Assembly (NCBI GenBank): GCA_004138175.2 | Contig: RYFE02000003.1 | Coordinates: forward strand, 124,001 to 188,000 | Source of the DNA: Chloroflexales bacterium ZM16-3 | Lineage (GTDB): Bacteria > Chloroflexota > Chloroflexia > Chloroflexales > Chloroflexaceae | DNA length: 64,000 bases | Direction of reading: 5' to 3' | Shown here: piece after piece, positions 53,657 to 63,076 of the stretch | Position numbering within the stretch: the first letter of the stretch is position 1 | How the letters are laid out: every line of letters starts with the position of its first letter | Translations under genes and position numbers: made by a program | Notes under the pieces: generated by a model | The model's database searches: none | What the model was told of the DNA's origin: nothing | What the model saw: the letters and a program-made list of their open reading frames with translations, nothing else

Positions 53657-55765
53657 CTAGTTCCCAGTACGCTTTTCGATGATCTCTTTTGCGAGGTGGT
53701 CGGGCAAGCCCTCGTAGTGATCGAACTCCATCGAAGATGTGGCGCGGCCCTGGGTGGCCGAGCGCAGGTCGGTGGTGTACCCAAACATCGTGGCGAGGGG
53801 CACAAACGCTTTGATGATCTGGGCGTTTGCGCGGGCCTCCATGCCATCCACGCGGCCACGGCGCGAGTTGAGGTCGCCGAGCACCGAGCCGAGGAAATCC
53901 TCGGGGGTGGTGGTCTCAACCTTCATGATCGGCTCAAGGAGCTGGGGGCGGCCTTTGCGGACGCCGTCCTTGAGGCTCATCGAGGCGGCGATCTTAAACG
54001 CCATCTCGGACGAGTCTACCTCGTGGAATGAGCCATCGTAGAGGGTGGCCTTCAGGTCGACCACCGGGTAGCCGGCCATCACGCCCGTCTGCATGGCCTC
54101 TTTGATACCTGCCTCGACCGGGCCAATATACTCGCGCGGGACGGAGCCGCCGACGATCCCGTTGACGAACTCGAAGCCTGCGCCCGGTTCCTGGGGCTCG
54201 AAGCGGATCTTCACCTCGGCGAACTGCCCCTTGCCGCCAGTCTGCCGGATGAAGCGAGTGTGGATCTCGGCGGCCTGGGTGATCGTCTCGCGGTAGGAGA
54301 CCTGGGGCTTGCCCTGGTTCGCCTCAACCTTGTACTCACGGCGCATGCGGTCGACGATCACCTCAAGGTGAAGCTCTCCCATGCCCTTGATGATCGTCTG
54401 TCCGGTCTCCTGGTCGGTATAGACCCGGAAGGTCGGATCCTCCTCGCTCAGGCGATTGAGGGCGATGGCCATCTTATCCTGGTCGGACTTGGTCTTTGGC
54501 TCGATGGCGAGCTCGACGACCGGCTCAGGGAAGCGGATGCTCTCCAGCACGATGGGATTGTCGGGGTCGCAGATCGTATCGCCGGTGAAGCTCTGCTTGG
54601 GGCCGACCATGGCGGCGATATCGCCGGCGTAGACCGACTCAATATCCTCGCGGTGGTTGGCGTGCATCTGAAGGATGCGACCGAGCCGTTCGCGCTGGCC
54701 TCGGGTCGAGTTCAGGACATAGTTGCCCTTCTCGATCTTGCCGGAGTAGACCCGGAAGTAGGCCAGCTTGCCGACGTAGGGGTCGGCGACGATCTTGAAG
54801 ACCAGCCCGGCGAAGGGCGAGTCATCGCTGGCCTCGCGGGTGATCGCCTCAACGCCCTCATCGCCGAGCACATGGCCGGGCATGCTGCCCTGGATTGGCG
54901 GGCGGTTGATGGGTGAGGGCAGGTACTCGATGACGGCATCGAGCAGCCGCTGGACGCCCTTATTCTTGAGGGCGGCCCCGCAGAGCACCGGCACCAGCTT
55001 CCCGTCGATTGTAGCCTGGCGCAGGCCGCGCTTGAGCTCCTCAATACCAAGCTCCTCGCCTTCGAGGTAGAGCAAGGTGAGCTCATCGTCGGTCTCGGCG
55101 ATCATCTCGATCAGATCGGCGCGAGCCTTCTGGGCGATGGCGAGCATATCGGCAGGGATCTCCTCAACCCGCATATCCTTGCCGAGGTCGTCCATATACA
55201 TCGTCGCCTGCATCGTGAAGATGTCGATCACACCCCGGAAGTTATCCTCTGCGCCGATTGGCAGCTGGATGACGGCGGGCTTGGCGCCGAGGCGCTCGAT
55301 GATCATGCCGACGCAGCGGTCGAAGTTCGCGCCGATGCGATCCATCTTGTTGACGAAGCAGATGCGCGGGACGCTGTACTTGTCGGCCTGACGCCAGACC
55401 GTCTCAGACTGCGGCTCAACGCCGGCGACGCCATCGAACACCACGACCCCGCCATCGAGGACGCGCAGCGAGCGCTCAACCTCAACGGTAAAGTCGACGT
55501 GGCCGGGGGTGTCAATAATATTGACCCGATAGTCAACATCCCGGAAGCGCCATGCGGCAGTGGTGGCTGCGGAGGTGATGGTGATGCCGCGCTCCTGCTC
55601 CTGCGGCATCCAGTCCATCGTCGCGGTGCCTTCGTGAACCTCGCCGATCTTATAGGTGCGCCCGGTATAAAACAGGATGCGCTCCGTCGTCGTGGTTTTG
55701 CCCGCGTCGATGTGGGCGATGATGCCAATATTTCGGATCTTTTCGAGCTCTATCTGGCGTGGCAT
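53657..55765 (-). CDS. fusA: Elongation factor G (EF-G)
   Basis: Promotes ribosomal translocation with GTP. About 702 residues from the ATG at 55765 (a GTG at 55774, closer to AGGAG, adds three residues). Seen are the P-loop [47 protein letters not shown] and [12 protein letters not shown], then domain IV ([19 protein letters not shown]) and domain V ([18 protein letters not shown]). All domains are present. It belongs to the str operon after rpsG; the usual downstream tuf is the remnant at 52117. Confidence 0.97.
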   Translation of the reverse strand: MPRQIELEKIRNIGIIAHIDAGKTTTTERILFYTGRTYKIGEVHEGTATMDWMPQEQERGITITSAATTAAWRFRDVDYRVNIIDTPGHVDFTVEVERSLRVLDGGVVVFDGVAGVEPQSETVWRQADKYSVPRICFVNKMDRIGANFDRCVGMIIERLGAKPAVIQLPIGAEDNFRGVIDIFTMQATMYMDDLGKDMRVEEIPADMLAIAQKARADLIEMIAETDDELTLLYLEGEELGIEELKRGLRQATIDGKLVPVLCGAALKNKGVQRLLDAVIEYLPSPINRPPIQGSMPGHVLGDEGVEAITREASDDSPFAGLVFKIVADPYVGKLAYFRVYSGKIEKGNYVLNSTRGQRERLGRILQMHANHREDIESVYAGDIAAMVGPKQSFTGDTICDPDNPIVLESIRFPEPVVELAIEPKTKSDQDKMAIALNRLSEEDPTFRVYTDQETGQTIIKGMGELHLEVIVDRMRREYKVEANQGKPQVSYRETITQAAEIHTRFIRQTGGKGQFAEVKIRFEPQEPGAGFEFVNGIVGGSVPREYIGPVEAGIKEAMQTGVMAGYPVVDLKATLYDGSFHEVDSSEMAFKIAASMSLKDGVRKGRPQLLEPIMKVETTTPEDFLGSVLGDLNSRRGRVDGMEARANAQIIKAFVPLATMFGYTTDLRSATQGRATSSMEFDHYEGLPDHLAKEIIEKRTGN

Positions 55766-55860
55766 ACCTGTCACTTACTCCTGTGGAAGGTGCGACACGG
55801 GGCGCTCTCATCGCAGCCGTGTCGGCCTGGCATCGCTTCTCGCTCTCGCAGTGCTGGTCG

Positions 55861-56334
55861 TTAGAGCCGACCGTAGTGGGCGAAGGCGCGGTTGGCTTCG
55901 GCCATCTTATGCACGTCCTCGCGGCGCTTGATCGTGCTGCCGGTGTTGTTATAGGCGTCCATGATCTCGGTGGCGAGCCGCTCGGCCATTGGCCGACCGC
56001 TGCGCCCGCGTGACGAGATGAGCAGCCAGCGCATCGCGAGGGCGTAGCGCCGCTCGCTCTTGACTTCGATCGGCACCTGGTAGGTGGCACCGCCAACGCG
56101 CTTGGGCTTAACCTCAATGGAGGGGCTGGCGTTGCGCAGCGCCTGCTCGAAGACCTCTAGGGGCGCCTTCTTGAGCTTGTCTGCGGCGATATCCATCGCG
56201 TTATAGACGATCCGCTCGGCGATGCTCTTCTTGCCGCGCTCCATGACCTTGTTGATGAACTTCTGCACCATCAGGCTCTCGTAGCGTGCGTCGGGCAGAA
56301 TGGTGCGCTTGACCGTATTGCTTCGGCGGGACAT
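55861..56334 (-). CDS. rpsG: Ribosomal protein uS7
   Basis: 157 residues from the ATG at 56334 (the frame is open to 56361). It has MSRRSNTVKRTILPDARYES, RVGGATYQVPIEVKSERRYA and RAFAHYGRL at the end, all as in S7. It lies between rpsL and fusA in the str operon. Confidence 0.97.
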   Translation of the reverse strand: MSRRSNTVKRTILPDARYESLMVQKFINKVMERGKKSIAERIVYNAMDIAADKLKKAPLEVFEQALRNASPSIEVKPKRVGGATYQVPIEVKSERRYALAMRWLLISSRGRSGRPMAERLATEIMDAYNNTGSTIKRREDVHKMAEANRAFAHYGRL

Positions 56335-56382
56335 TGCTTTACCTCGGTGGGCGGCAGGCACTGCGCCTGCGGGCGGCCCAAA

Positions 56383-56817
56383 CTAGCGCTTCTTGCCGAC
56401 CGGCTGCGCGTTCTTCTTCGTGCCATACTTCGAGCGGCCCTGCTTGCGGCCGTTGACGCCCTGCGTGTCGAGGGTGCCGCGCACAATATGGTAGCGCACG
56501 CCGGGCAGATCCTTCACGCGGCCGCCGCGGATCAGCACGACCGAGTGCTCCTGAAGGTTGTGTCCCTCGCCGGGGATGTAGGCCGTCACCTCAAGGCCGT
56601 TGGAGAGCCGCACGCGCGCGATCTTGCGCAGGGCCGAGTTCGGCTTTTTGGGGGTGACGGTGGCGACCTTGGTGCAGACGCCGCGCTTCTGCGGCGAGCC
56701 TTTACCACGGGTCAGCTTCCCCTTGAGCGAGTTGTACGTGAACCGCAGCGCGGGAGCCTTCGTCTTTTTTGCGACTGGCTTACGCGGCTTGCGAACGAGC
56801 TGGTTGATCGTCGGCAT
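56383..56817 (-). CDS. rpsL: Ribosomal protein uS12
   Basis: 144 residues from the ATG at 56817, a little long because of the basic C-terminal tail ([14 protein letters not shown]). The decoding-centre loops [18 protein letters not shown] and [20 protein letters not shown] are intact, with the streptomycin-relevant Lys present. It is the first gene of the str operon, behind a strong promoter. Confidence 0.97.
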   Translation of the reverse strand: MPTINQLVRKPRKPVAKKTKAPALRFTYNSLKGKLTRGKGSPQKRGVCTKVATVTPKKPNSALRKIARVRLSNGLEVTAYIPGEGHNLQEHSVVLIRGGRVKDLPGVRYHIVRGTLDTQGVNGRKQGRSKYGTKKNAQPVGKKR

Positions 56818-56974
56818 CAAGAACTCCTGTTTCAGGCACCCAGGACAGATAGCAGTTGTTATATCGAGACAAAATAATAACCTAGCCCGCGTCTGGTCGT
56901 AGTGTTGACTACGCCTTAGAGTAGGCCGGTGTAGCACACGGACGCACGCTTGCGCATCTGCACAGCGATAAAAA

Positions 56975-57003
56975 AGTATAGCATCCACCCCTAGCTTTGT
57001 CAA
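56975..57003 (-). promoter_or_regulatory. Consensus promoter of the str operon
   Basis: On the minus strand, TTGACA (57003-56998) and TATACT (56980-56975) are separated by exactly 17 bp. Expected start is near 56968, giving an rpsL leader of about 150 nt. This is the strongest sigma70-like promoter seen in the window and could drive transcription into the S10-spc-alpha block. Confidence 0.85.
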
Positions 57004-57024
57004 ACATGCCGCGGCGTGCGTTCA

Positions 57025-57054
57025 TTGCCGCAACCCGAGGGGCTATGGTAGAAT
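57025..57054 (+). promoter_or_regulatory. Promoter of pdxS
   Basis: TTGCCG (57025-57030) and TAGAAT (57049-57054) have an 18-bp spacer. The leader to the pdxS ATG is about 45 nt and includes GTGAGG as ribosome binding site. The divergent str promoter is just 22 bp upstream. Confidence 0.55.
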
Positions 57055-57107
57055 GGAGTGTATTCGTTCTCTCTTTACTTGGAACCAAGCGCGAGTGAGG
57101 TGCTGTG

Positions 57108-57989
57108 ATGGAGATGTCTACCTGGACAACAAAGGTAGGCCTTGCGCAGATGCTCAAGGGCGGCGTGATCATGGATGTCGTCACCCCGGAGCAGGCGCGT
57201 ATCGCCGAGGAGGCAGGCGCGGTGGCGGTGATGGCGCTGGAGCGCGTCCCCGCTGATATTCGCGCCCAGGGCGGCGTTGCGCGGATGAGCGACCCTGAGC
57301 TGATTGCGGCGATCAAGGCTGCGGTGACCATCCCGGTGATGGCCAAGGCCCGGATCGGCCACTTCGTTGAGGCTCAGGTGATCGAGGCGCTGGGCATTGA
57401 CTATATTGATGAGAGCGAGGTGCTCACCCCGGTCGACGAGGAGCACCACATTAATAAGCACAAGTTCAAGATCCCGTTTGTGTGCGGCTGCCGTAACTTG
57501 GGCGAGGCGCTACGGCGTATGGCCGAGGGCGCGGCGATGCTGCGCACGAAGGGCGAGGCTGGCACGGGCAACGTCGTCGAGGCGGTGCGCCACTTCCGCG
57601 CTGTGCAGGGCGAGATCCGTCGCCTGCACAGTATGGACGAGGATGAGTTGTTCACGGCGGCGAAGAACCTGCAGGCGCCCTACGAGCTGGTCAAGCAGGT
57701 GGCTGCGGCCGGCCGGCTGCCGGTGGTGAACTTTGCTGCCGGTGGGATCGCCACTCCCGCTGATGCTGCCCTAATGATGCAGCTGGGCGTGGATGGGGTC
57801 TTTGTTGGCTCTGGCATCTTCAAGAGCGGCGACCCGGCCCGACGTGCGCGGGCAATTGTCGAGGCGACCACGCACTATAACGACCCGGAGATCATCGCCG
57901 AGGTGAGCAGGGGTCTGGGCGAGGCGATGGTCGGCATCAATATTGATCAGATCCCGGCTGATCAGCTAATGGCTAAGCGGGGCTGGTGA
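57108..57989 (+). CDS. pdxS: Pyridoxal 5'-phosphate synthase subunit PdxS
   Basis: The synthase subunit of the ribose 5-phosphate-dependent PLP pathway, working with PdxT-derived ammonia. 293 residues from the ATG at 57108 (GTGAGG upstream; the GTG at 57105 is also possible). Seen are [21 protein letters not shown] with the catalytic Asp, [16 protein letters not shown] with the first Lys (about residue 80), and [20 protein letters not shown]. The second active-site Lys lies in GTQ-like [17 protein letters not shown]. It is followed by a heptad array and pdxT in the expected order. Confidence 0.97.
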   Translation: MEMSTWTTKVGLAQMLKGGVIMDVVTPEQARIAEEAGAVAVMALERVPADIRAQGGVARMSDPELIAAIKAAVTIPVMAKARIGHFVEAQVIEALGIDYIDESEVLTPVDEEHHINKHKFKIPFVCGCRNLGEALRRMAEGAAMLRTKGEAGTGNVVEAVRHFRAVQGEIRRLHSMDEDELFTAAKNLQAPYELVKQVAAAGRLPVVNFAAGGIATPADAALMMQLGVDGVFVGSGIFKSGDPARRARAIVEATTHYNDPEIIAEVSRGLGEAMVGINIDQIPADQLMAKRGW

Positions 57990-57995
57990 TTTTTT

Positions 57996-58050
57996 AATGT
58001 TGAATGTTGAATGTTACATTATTCGACATTCAATATTCAATATTCGACAT
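57996..58050. repeat. Heptanucleotide array with inverted arms, unit TGAATGT
   Basis: Three units of TGAATGT (57996-58016) face about four degenerate complementary units (ATTCAAT, ATTCGAC; 58020-58050). It fills the pdxS-pdxT gap and ends at the pdxT start, so a hairpin would sit on the pdxT translation start region. The same word is in the miaB upstream array (20357-20408). Confidence 0.85.
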
Positions 58051-58051
58051 T

Positions 58052-58624
58052 ATGAAAGTTGGCGTTCTAGCCCTTCAGGGTGACTTCCGCGAGCATATTG
58101 AGGTGCTACGGCGCATCGGCGTACAATCGCTGGAAGTACGCCTACCGAAACATCTGGAGGCGGTTGATCGTCTGATTATCCCCGGAGGGGAGAGCACGAC
58201 GATTGGCCGCCTATTGACGCTCTACAAGATGATTGACCCGATCCGGGCGCGCGCCGGGCGCGACCTCGCGATCTGGGGGACGTGCGCGGGGGCGATCCTG
58301 CTGGCCCGCACGGTGCTTGATGTGAAGCAGGGCGGGCAGCCGGGCCTTGAGGTGATGGATATGGCGGTGCGGCGCAACGCCTATGGCAGCCAGCTCGATA
58401 GCTTCGAGCAGCCCATCGACTTCCCCGCCCTTGGCGATGCGCCGCTGCACGGGGTGTTCATCCGCGCCCCACAGATCGAGTCGGTCGGCCCGTCGGTGCG
58501 TGCTCTCGGCAGCCTCCCCAGCGGGGCGATCGTGGCCGCGCAGCAGGGCCGGATGATGGCCACAACCTTCCACCCCGAGCTCACCGGCGATGACCGGGTA
58601 CACCGCTACTTTCTGGAGCTGTAG
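58052..58624 (+). CDS. pdxT: Glutaminase subunit PdxT of PLP synthase
   Basis: The class I glutamine amidotransferase that supplies ammonia to PdxS. 190 residues from the ATG at 58052 (the frame is open to 58004, but that part is repeat sequence). Seen are [33 protein letters not shown], the nucleophile elbow [11 protein letters not shown] and the C-terminal [12 protein letters not shown] with the catalytic His and Glu. It has no ribosome binding site of its own because the start abuts the array. Confidence 0.97.
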   Translation: MKVGVLALQGDFREHIEVLRRIGVQSLEVRLPKHLEAVDRLIIPGGESTTIGRLLTLYKMIDPIRARAGRDLAIWGTCAGAILLARTVLDVKQGGQPGLEVMDMAVRRNAYGSQLDSFEQPIDFPALGDAPLHGVFIRAPQIESVGPSVRALGSLPSGAIVAAQQGRMMATTFHPELTGDDRVHRYFLEL

Positions 58625-58626
58625 AC

Positions 58627-58692
58627 GATTTTAGATTTTGGATTTTAGATTGCAGTGCGCAATCTAAAATCGAAAATCCGAAATCTAAAATC
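58627..58692. repeat. Heptanucleotide array with inverted arms, unit GATTTTA
   Basis: About three and a half units of GATTTTA/GATTTTG (58627-58651) face four or more complementary units (AATCTAAAATC and variants, 58661-58692). The loop contains GCAGTGCGC. The array lies between pdxT and the GNAT-like gene and would form a long AT-rich hairpin. Confidence 0.85.
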
Positions 58693-58697
58693 ACACT

Positions 58698-59690
58698 ATG
58701 ATCCGCTCTGTCACCCCCGGCGATCTCTGGGCGCTGCGACGCAAGCCGCGCAACCAGGTAGTGCTCTACAGCGATGAGCTGCTCGCGCAGGCCCACCGGC
58801 CCGCGTGGTTTGCGCTGCGCTGCCTCATCCAGGGCAATGGGCGCGACCGGGCCACGCTGATCGCGCAGGAGCGCGGGGTGAGCGCTGTGGCCCAGGCTCT
58901 TGGCAGGGGCGGGCGGCCCGAGCAGGATATTGTGTACCTAGGCACCTCGGGGGTGCGGGCGGCGCGGCTGCCGAGCGATTACGATGTCTGGTTTCGCCTG
59001 CTAGAGCAGCTCTGCATCAATGCTGGTCACAACTATGTCCAGCGGCTCTACGCCGCTGCCCCCAGCCAGCACACCGAGGTGCGCGAGATCTTTCGTCAGC
59101 TCGGGTTTCAGGCATATACCCACAAGACGATCATGCACCTTTCGGGGCCAGATTGGGATCAGCGCACCACGCTGGCACAGATGCGCATGCAGTCGCGCCG
59201 CGACTACTGGGCCATCCATAAGCTCTACGGTGCGGTGACACCGCATCTTGTGCAGCACGCCGAGGTGCGCAATGCACGCCACTGGTCGATCCCGATGCCG
59301 CAGCAGCTTGGTGCTCAGCGGCGGGTGGCCTGGGTGCTTGGCCCCGACGATGACCTGCTGGCCTACCTGCGGCTCACCAGCGGCATCTCGGGTCACGTCT
59401 TTAGCCTGCTCATTCGCCCGGATGCGCGCGAGCAGGTGGTTGAGGTGCTGCGCTTTGGGCTGGCCCAGCTCAGCGACACTCGTCCGATCTACCTGGTGCT
59501 GCGCGAGTACCAGGAGGAATTGCTGGCGCCCTGTCAGGCTCTCGGCTTTCAGCCGATCGGCGAGCAGGCGCTTCTGGTGAAGAGCACGGTCGTCGCGGTG
59601 CGTCGTCCGCTGCTCGCGCCTTCGTTCGAGCCGGGGCTTGAGCCTCGGATCACCGCCCCACAAATCTCCACGGCGAGGGAGGACAGATAA
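58698..59690 (+). CDS. GNAT-like hypothetical protein
   Basis: Not firmly recognised. A 330-residue protein, with alternating helices and strands in two halves, each about 130-150 residues, such as [23 protein letters not shown] and [20 protein letters not shown]. The second half contains [29 protein letters not shown] and ends with [21 protein letters not shown], which resembles the end of a GNAT acetyltransferase fold. No clear acetyl-CoA Q/RxxGxG/A motif is seen. It starts at an ATG at 58698 just after the array. It is followed by the SpoIIIAA-like ATPase 4 nt later, so the two are cotranscribed. Confidence 0.65.
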   Translation: MIRSVTPGDLWALRRKPRNQVVLYSDELLAQAHRPAWFALRCLIQGNGRDRATLIAQERGVSAVAQALGRGGRPEQDIVYLGTSGVRAARLPSDYDVWFRLLEQLCINAGHNYVQRLYAAAPSQHTEVREIFRQLGFQAYTHKTIMHLSGPDWDQRTTLAQMRMQSRRDYWAIHKLYGAVTPHLVQHAEVRNARHWSIPMPQQLGAQRRVAWVLGPDDDLLAYLRLTSGISGHVFSLLIRPDAREQVVEVLRFGLAQLSDTRPIYLVLREYQEELLAPCQALGFQPIGEQALLVKSTVVAVRRPLLAPSFEPGLEPRITAPQISTAREDR

Positions 59691-59694
59691 GGCT

Positions 59695-61365
59695 ATGTCT
59701 GATCGACCTGACGTGACAAATAATATCGATCTGCTGCTCGATGCGCTGCCGCCTCACATCACGAACGCCATCCAGGCCAGCGATGCTGACTCTGCGGATC
59801 TACTTGAGGTGGTGATGGATCTTGGGCGTCTGCCTGAGGCGCGCTACCGTGATGAAGAGCGATTCCTGAGCGACCGTGAGGTGACTCAGGAGGACATCGA
59901 CTATGTGATCGGGCGGATCGGTACGTTCGGTGAGGATAACCGGGCTGGTATCCCGCGCACCCTGCACCGGATCTCGGCGATGCGGAACCGGCGTGGCACG
60001 GTGATCGGCCTGACATGCCGGGTGGGCCGGGCGGTGTTTGGCACGGTGGTGATCATCCGCGACCTGGTGGAGACCGGGAAGAGCATTCTGCTGCTGGGCA
60101 AGCCGGGCACGGGCAAGACGACGCTGCTGCGTGAGACGGCGCGCGTGCTGGCCGAGGAGTTTCGCAAGCGGGTGGTGATCGTGGACACCTCGAATGAGAT
60201 CGCAGGCGATGGCGATATCCCGCACCCCGGCATCGGTCGGGCGCGGCGCATGCAGGTGCCCCGGCCCGCCGAGCAGCACGGCGTGATGATCGAGGCGGTG
60301 GAGAACCACATGCCCGAGGTGATCGTCATCGATGAGATCGGCACCGAGCTTGAGGCGATGGCTGCGCGCACGATTGCCGAGCGCGGCGTGCAGCTGGTGG
60401 GAACCGCGCACGGTAACACGCTCGATAACCTGATGATCAACCCGACCCTCTCGGATCTGGTGGGTGGTATTCAGGCCGTTACGTTGGGTGACGAGGAGGC
60501 CCGTCGGCGTGGCACGCAGAAGACGGTGCTGGAGCGTAAGGCACCGCCCACCTTCGATGTGCTGGTTGAGATCGAGAGCTGGGATAGCGTGACGGTGTAC
60601 GACGATGTGGCGGCGGCGGTGGACGCCATCCTGCGCGGCGAGGATCCGCCAGCCGAGCTGCGCTCGCGTGATGCGGATGGGGTGGTGCAGGTAGAGACGG
60701 TGCGGCGCGAGCTGATCGATGCGCCAGCCCTCGGGCGGCGGATCTCGCCGACTCGTGGCGGCGGGGAGCGTGGCGGCGGGGAGCGTGGCGGCGGGGAGCG
60801 CTTCGGCGGGCCGCGCCTGCGCGAGCGGGGCGGCGCAAATGGCGGAGTCGGCCCGGGGGTGCTGACCCAGCGCATCTTTCCGTTCGGAGTGAGCCGCAAC
60901 CGGCTGGAGACGGCGATTGAGCGGCTGCGGGTGCCGGCGGTGATCGTCCGCGATATGAAGGACGCCACCCTGGTGATGACGCTGAAGAACTACTATCGCC
61001 AGAGCGCCCAGCGGCTGAAGCAGGCCGAGGAGCATGGCGTCCCGGTCTATGTGCTGCGAAACAACACGATCACGCAGATGGAGCGCCAGCTGTCCCAGGT
61101 GTTCAATCTTCGCGAGCCAGAGGGCGACGATGCCGAGCCGGAGAGCCGTGAGCCGCGCAGTAACGGCTCTGAGGTGATCGAGGACGCCATGGTGGAGATT
61201 GAGACGGCGATCGGGCAGCTGATGACCGGCGAGCGCAGCGCGATCGAGCTGACGCCGCGCAGTAGCTATATTCGTCGGCTACAGCACCAGATGGCGGATC
61301 GCTATAACCTGCGCTCGGAGAGCCGCGGCGACGACCCGAACCGGCGGGTGAAGATCTACCGATAG
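59695..61365 (+). CDS. SpoIIIAA-like AAA ATPase with C-terminal R3H domain
   Basis: A 556-residue protein from the ATG at 59695. The core is like the SpoIIIAA/Ycf45-type RecA-fold ATPase: [20 protein letters not shown] (Walker A, about residue 140), [36 protein letters not shown] (Walker B, about 215) and [13 protein letters not shown]. The linker near residue 360 has three tandem copies of GGGER. The C-terminal end, about residues 495-545, fits an R3H single-stranded nucleic-acid binding domain ([18 protein letters not shown] with the Arg-x3-His pattern). Chloroflexota do not sporulate, so a DNA/RNA-associated housekeeping role is more likely. Confidence 0.85.
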   Translation: MSDRPDVTNNIDLLLDALPPHITNAIQASDADSADLLEVVMDLGRLPEARYRDEERFLSDREVTQEDIDYVIGRIGTFGEDNRAGIPRTLHRISAMRNRRGTVIGLTCRVGRAVFGTVVIIRDLVETGKSILLLGKPGTGKTTLLRETARVLAEEFRKRVVIVDTSNEIAGDGDIPHPGIGRARRMQVPRPAEQHGVMIEAVENHMPEVIVIDEIGTELEAMAARTIAERGVQLVGTAHGNTLDNLMINPTLSDLVGGIQAVTLGDEEARRRGTQKTVLERKAPPTFDVLVEIESWDSVTVYDDVAAAVDAILRGEDPPAELRSRDADGVVQVETVRRELIDAPALGRRISPTRGGGERGGGERGGGERFGGPRLRERGGANGGVGPGVLTQRIFPFGVSRNRLETAIERLRVPAVIVRDMKDATLVMTLKNYYRQSAQRLKQAEEHGVPVYVLRNNTITQMERQLSQVFNLREPEGDDAEPESREPRSNGSEVIEDAMVEIETAIGQLMTGERSAIELTPRSSYIRRLQHQMADRYNLRSESRGDDPNRRVKIYR

Positions 61366-61394
61366 CCGGGCGCGTTCGCGCCCGGCTATCGGTA
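61357..61394. terminator. 18-bp perfect hairpin at the end of the SpoIIIAA-like gene
   Basis: TACCGATAGCCGGGCGCG (61357-61374) is fully complementary to 61377-61394, with a two-base loop. The stop codon lies inside the left arm. No T-run follows, but the structure is well placed to end the transcript before tmk. Confidence 0.65.
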
Positions 61395-61421
61395 GGGATG
61401 CCGCACAAGGCTAAAAGCGAG

Positions 61422-61452
61422 TTGCGGCAGAATGGCGTAGACAGGCTATAAT
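61422..61452 (+). promoter_or_regulatory. Promoter of tmk with consensus -10 box
   Basis: TATAAT at 61447-61452 is a perfect -10 box; a possible -35 is TTGCGG at 61422-61427 (19-bp spacer). The tmk ATG is only 6 nt after the -10 box, so the mRNA is probably leaderless. Confidence 0.6.
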
Positions 61453-61458
61453 GTGCCT

Positions 61459-62151
61459 ATGGGCCTATTTATCACATTTGAGGGGCCGGAGGGCGCTGGG
61501 AAGAGCACGCAGGCGCGTCTGCTCTATGAGCGGCTCCAGGCGATGGACTACCCGGTCATCCTGACCCGCGAGCCCGGCGGCACCCGGATCAGTGAGATGA
61601 TCCGGCGGATCGTGATGGATCTGCGGCATACGGAGATGGCACCGACCACTGAGACGCTGCTGTTCTCGGCGGCGCGGGCGCAGCTGGTGAGCGAGCTGAT
61701 CCGGCCCTACCTGAACACTGGCGGGATCGTGCTCTGTGATCGCTACGCTGACTCGACGTTCGCTCACCAGGGCTATGGACTCGGTCGGGATCTGGATGAG
61801 CTCCAGTCGATCACCGCCGTGGCGACGGGCGGCCTGATGCCTGATCTGACCTTCTACCTGGATCTTCCGGTGAACGATGGCCTGCGCCGCAAGCATGTGG
61901 CGAAGGAGCGGGCTGAGCAGAACTCGTCCGGATCGACCTTCAGCACGCCTCCTGAGTGGAACCGCCTGGACGCCCGTGACCTGGAGTATCATCAGCGGGT
62001 GGCCGCCGGGTTTGCTGAGCTGATGCGCCGCGACCCCGGTCGCTGGCGGAAGCTTACGGCCGAGCAGCCGGTTGGCGCGCTGGCCGAGCAGATCGCGCAG
62101 GAGGTTGATCCGGTGCTGAAGCGTGTGACGCGCCTGGGGGCAGATGCATGA
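61459..62151 (+). CDS. tmk: Thymidylate kinase
   Basis: Converts dTMP to dTDP. 230 residues from the ATG at 61459 (GTG at 61453 is also in frame). Seen are the P-loop FITFEGPEGAGKSTQARLL, the DR(Y/H) motif VLCDRYADSTFAHQGYG with the conserved Arg, TREPGGTRISEMIR with the Glu/Arg of type I, and the LID-like DLPVNDGLRRKHVAKER. It overlaps the next gene by ATGA, as with the tmk-yaaQ pair of Firmicutes. Confidence 0.96.
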   Translation: MGLFITFEGPEGAGKSTQARLLYERLQAMDYPVILTREPGGTRISEMIRRIVMDLRHTEMAPTTETLLFSAARAQLVSELIRPYLNTGGIVLCDRYADSTFAHQGYGLGRDLDELQSITAVATGGLMPDLTFYLDLPVNDGLRRKHVAKERAEQNSSGSTFSTPPEWNRLDARDLEYHQRVAAGFAELMRRDPGRWRKLTAEQPVGALAEQIAQEVDPVLKRVTRLGADA

Positions 62152-62474
62152 AGCTGATCCTTGCGGTGGTACAACATCAGGACTCCAGCACCCTTGTGGA
62201 TGCGCTCACTGAGCAGAGCTTTCGGGTGACGAGGCTGAGCAGCCAGGGCGGATTCCTCCGTGAGGGGAATATCACGCTGATGCTGAGTGTTGAGGACGCC
62301 CATGTGAATGCGGTGATTAAGACGGTGCGGGAGCACTGCTCGACACGCACGCGCTATGTCTCGCCGATGCCGCCAATCGCCGAGTCCGGCGAGTTTTATC
62401 CGCCGGCACCGCTTGAGGTGCAGGTGGGTGGGGCGACGGTGTTTGTGTTGAAGGCGGAGACGGCGAGGCTATAG
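62148..62474 (+). CDS. Cyclic-di-AMP receptor-like protein (DarA/PstA family)
   Basis: A 108-residue PII-like protein of the DUF970 family (YaaQ/DarA), whose known members bind c-di-AMP. Diagnostic features are MKLILAVVQHQDSSTLVDAL, RLSSQGGFLREGNITLMLSV (the GGFL..GN turn) and the C-terminal EVQVGGATVFVLKAE. It overlaps tmk by 4 nt. The family position next to tmk is conserved in Firmicutes, which supports the assignment. Binding to c-di-AMP is not proven by the sequence. Confidence 0.9.
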   Translation: MKLILAVVQHQDSSTLVDALTEQSFRVTRLSSQGGFLREGNITLMLSVEDAHVNAVIKTVREHCSTRTRYVSPMPPIAESGEFYPPAPLEVQVGGATVFVLKAETARL

Positions 62475-62475
62475 T

Positions 62476-62510
62476 CGGGGGTTGGGGGTTGGGGGTTGGG
62501 GGTTGGGGGG
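62476..62510 (+). repeat. Heptanucleotide array GGGGGTT, G-quadruplex-forming
   Basis: Four to five tandem copies of GGGGGTT on the plus strand, with no inverted partner. The G runs (five each) separated by TT match the sequence rule for a stable G-quadruplex. It is in the gap between the DarA-like and zinc-ribbon genes. Confidence 0.85.
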
Positions 62511-62557
62511 CTCGTGAGCCTTCACTCGGCTGCCCGCGTTCGACCTACTGAGGTTTC

Positions 62558-63076
62558 ATGGAAGCTATTCAGAATTTTCTCGCGAATCTGGTGCCCATCC
62601 TCCAGGTTCTCGGCGTCTTTCTCGGGGCCTACCTGGTGCTGCTCTGGGCAGCGTCGGTGCTGTGGACGTACCGCGACATTCGCAGGCGCAGCGAGGATGT
62701 GTCGGTGCAGGTGCTGGCGGTTGGCCTGGTGCTGCTGCTGCCCTTTGTGGGCATCCCCCTACACCTGATCCTGCGCCCCCCGCAGACGCTCGCCGAGAGG
62801 TATGAGCGCTCCCTTGAGGAGGAGTACCTGCGTAACGATATTGAGGAGAAGTTCGTCTGCCCTGAGTGCCAGCGGCCGATTGAGCCGGACTTCATTCTTT
62901 GCCCCCACTGCAATACGTCGCTGCGCCGCCACTGTGAGGGCTGCTCGCGGGTGGTCGATCTGACCTGGAGCGTCTGCCCGTACTGTGGCGATGATGGCAC
63001 TGCCGCTTCGCGCCGGGCGGCCACGGTGCAGGCTGCTAACTACCGCCCCCCGCACTCTCAGGAAGTGGTGCGCTAG
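62558..63076 (+). CDS. Membrane protein with double zinc ribbon
   Basis: 172 residues, start ATG at 62558 with GAGG 6 nt upstream. Two TM segments (about residues 11-35 and 49-70) are followed by a cytoplasmic charged stretch, and then two zinc-ribbon modules, CPECQRPIEPDFILCPHC and CEGC-CPYC, carrying four CxxC pairs. Domain order suggests an anchored adaptor. No enzyme domain is visible. It ends before an octad repeat and an intrinsic terminator. Confidence 0.75.
   Translation: MEAIQNFLANLVPILQVLGVFLGAYLVLLWAASVLWTYRDIRRRSEDVSVQVLAVGLVLLLPFVGIPLHLILRPPQTLAERYERSLEEEYLRNDIEEKFVCPECQRPIEPDFILCPHCNTSLRRHCEGCSRVVDLTWSVCPYCGDDGTAASRRAATVQAANYRPPHSQEVVR

Noticed and set aside
58004-58051. Upstream start for pdxT
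   Set aside because: The added 16 residues would be encoded by the TGAATGT array and do not match the family; the ATG at 58052 gives the canonical start.
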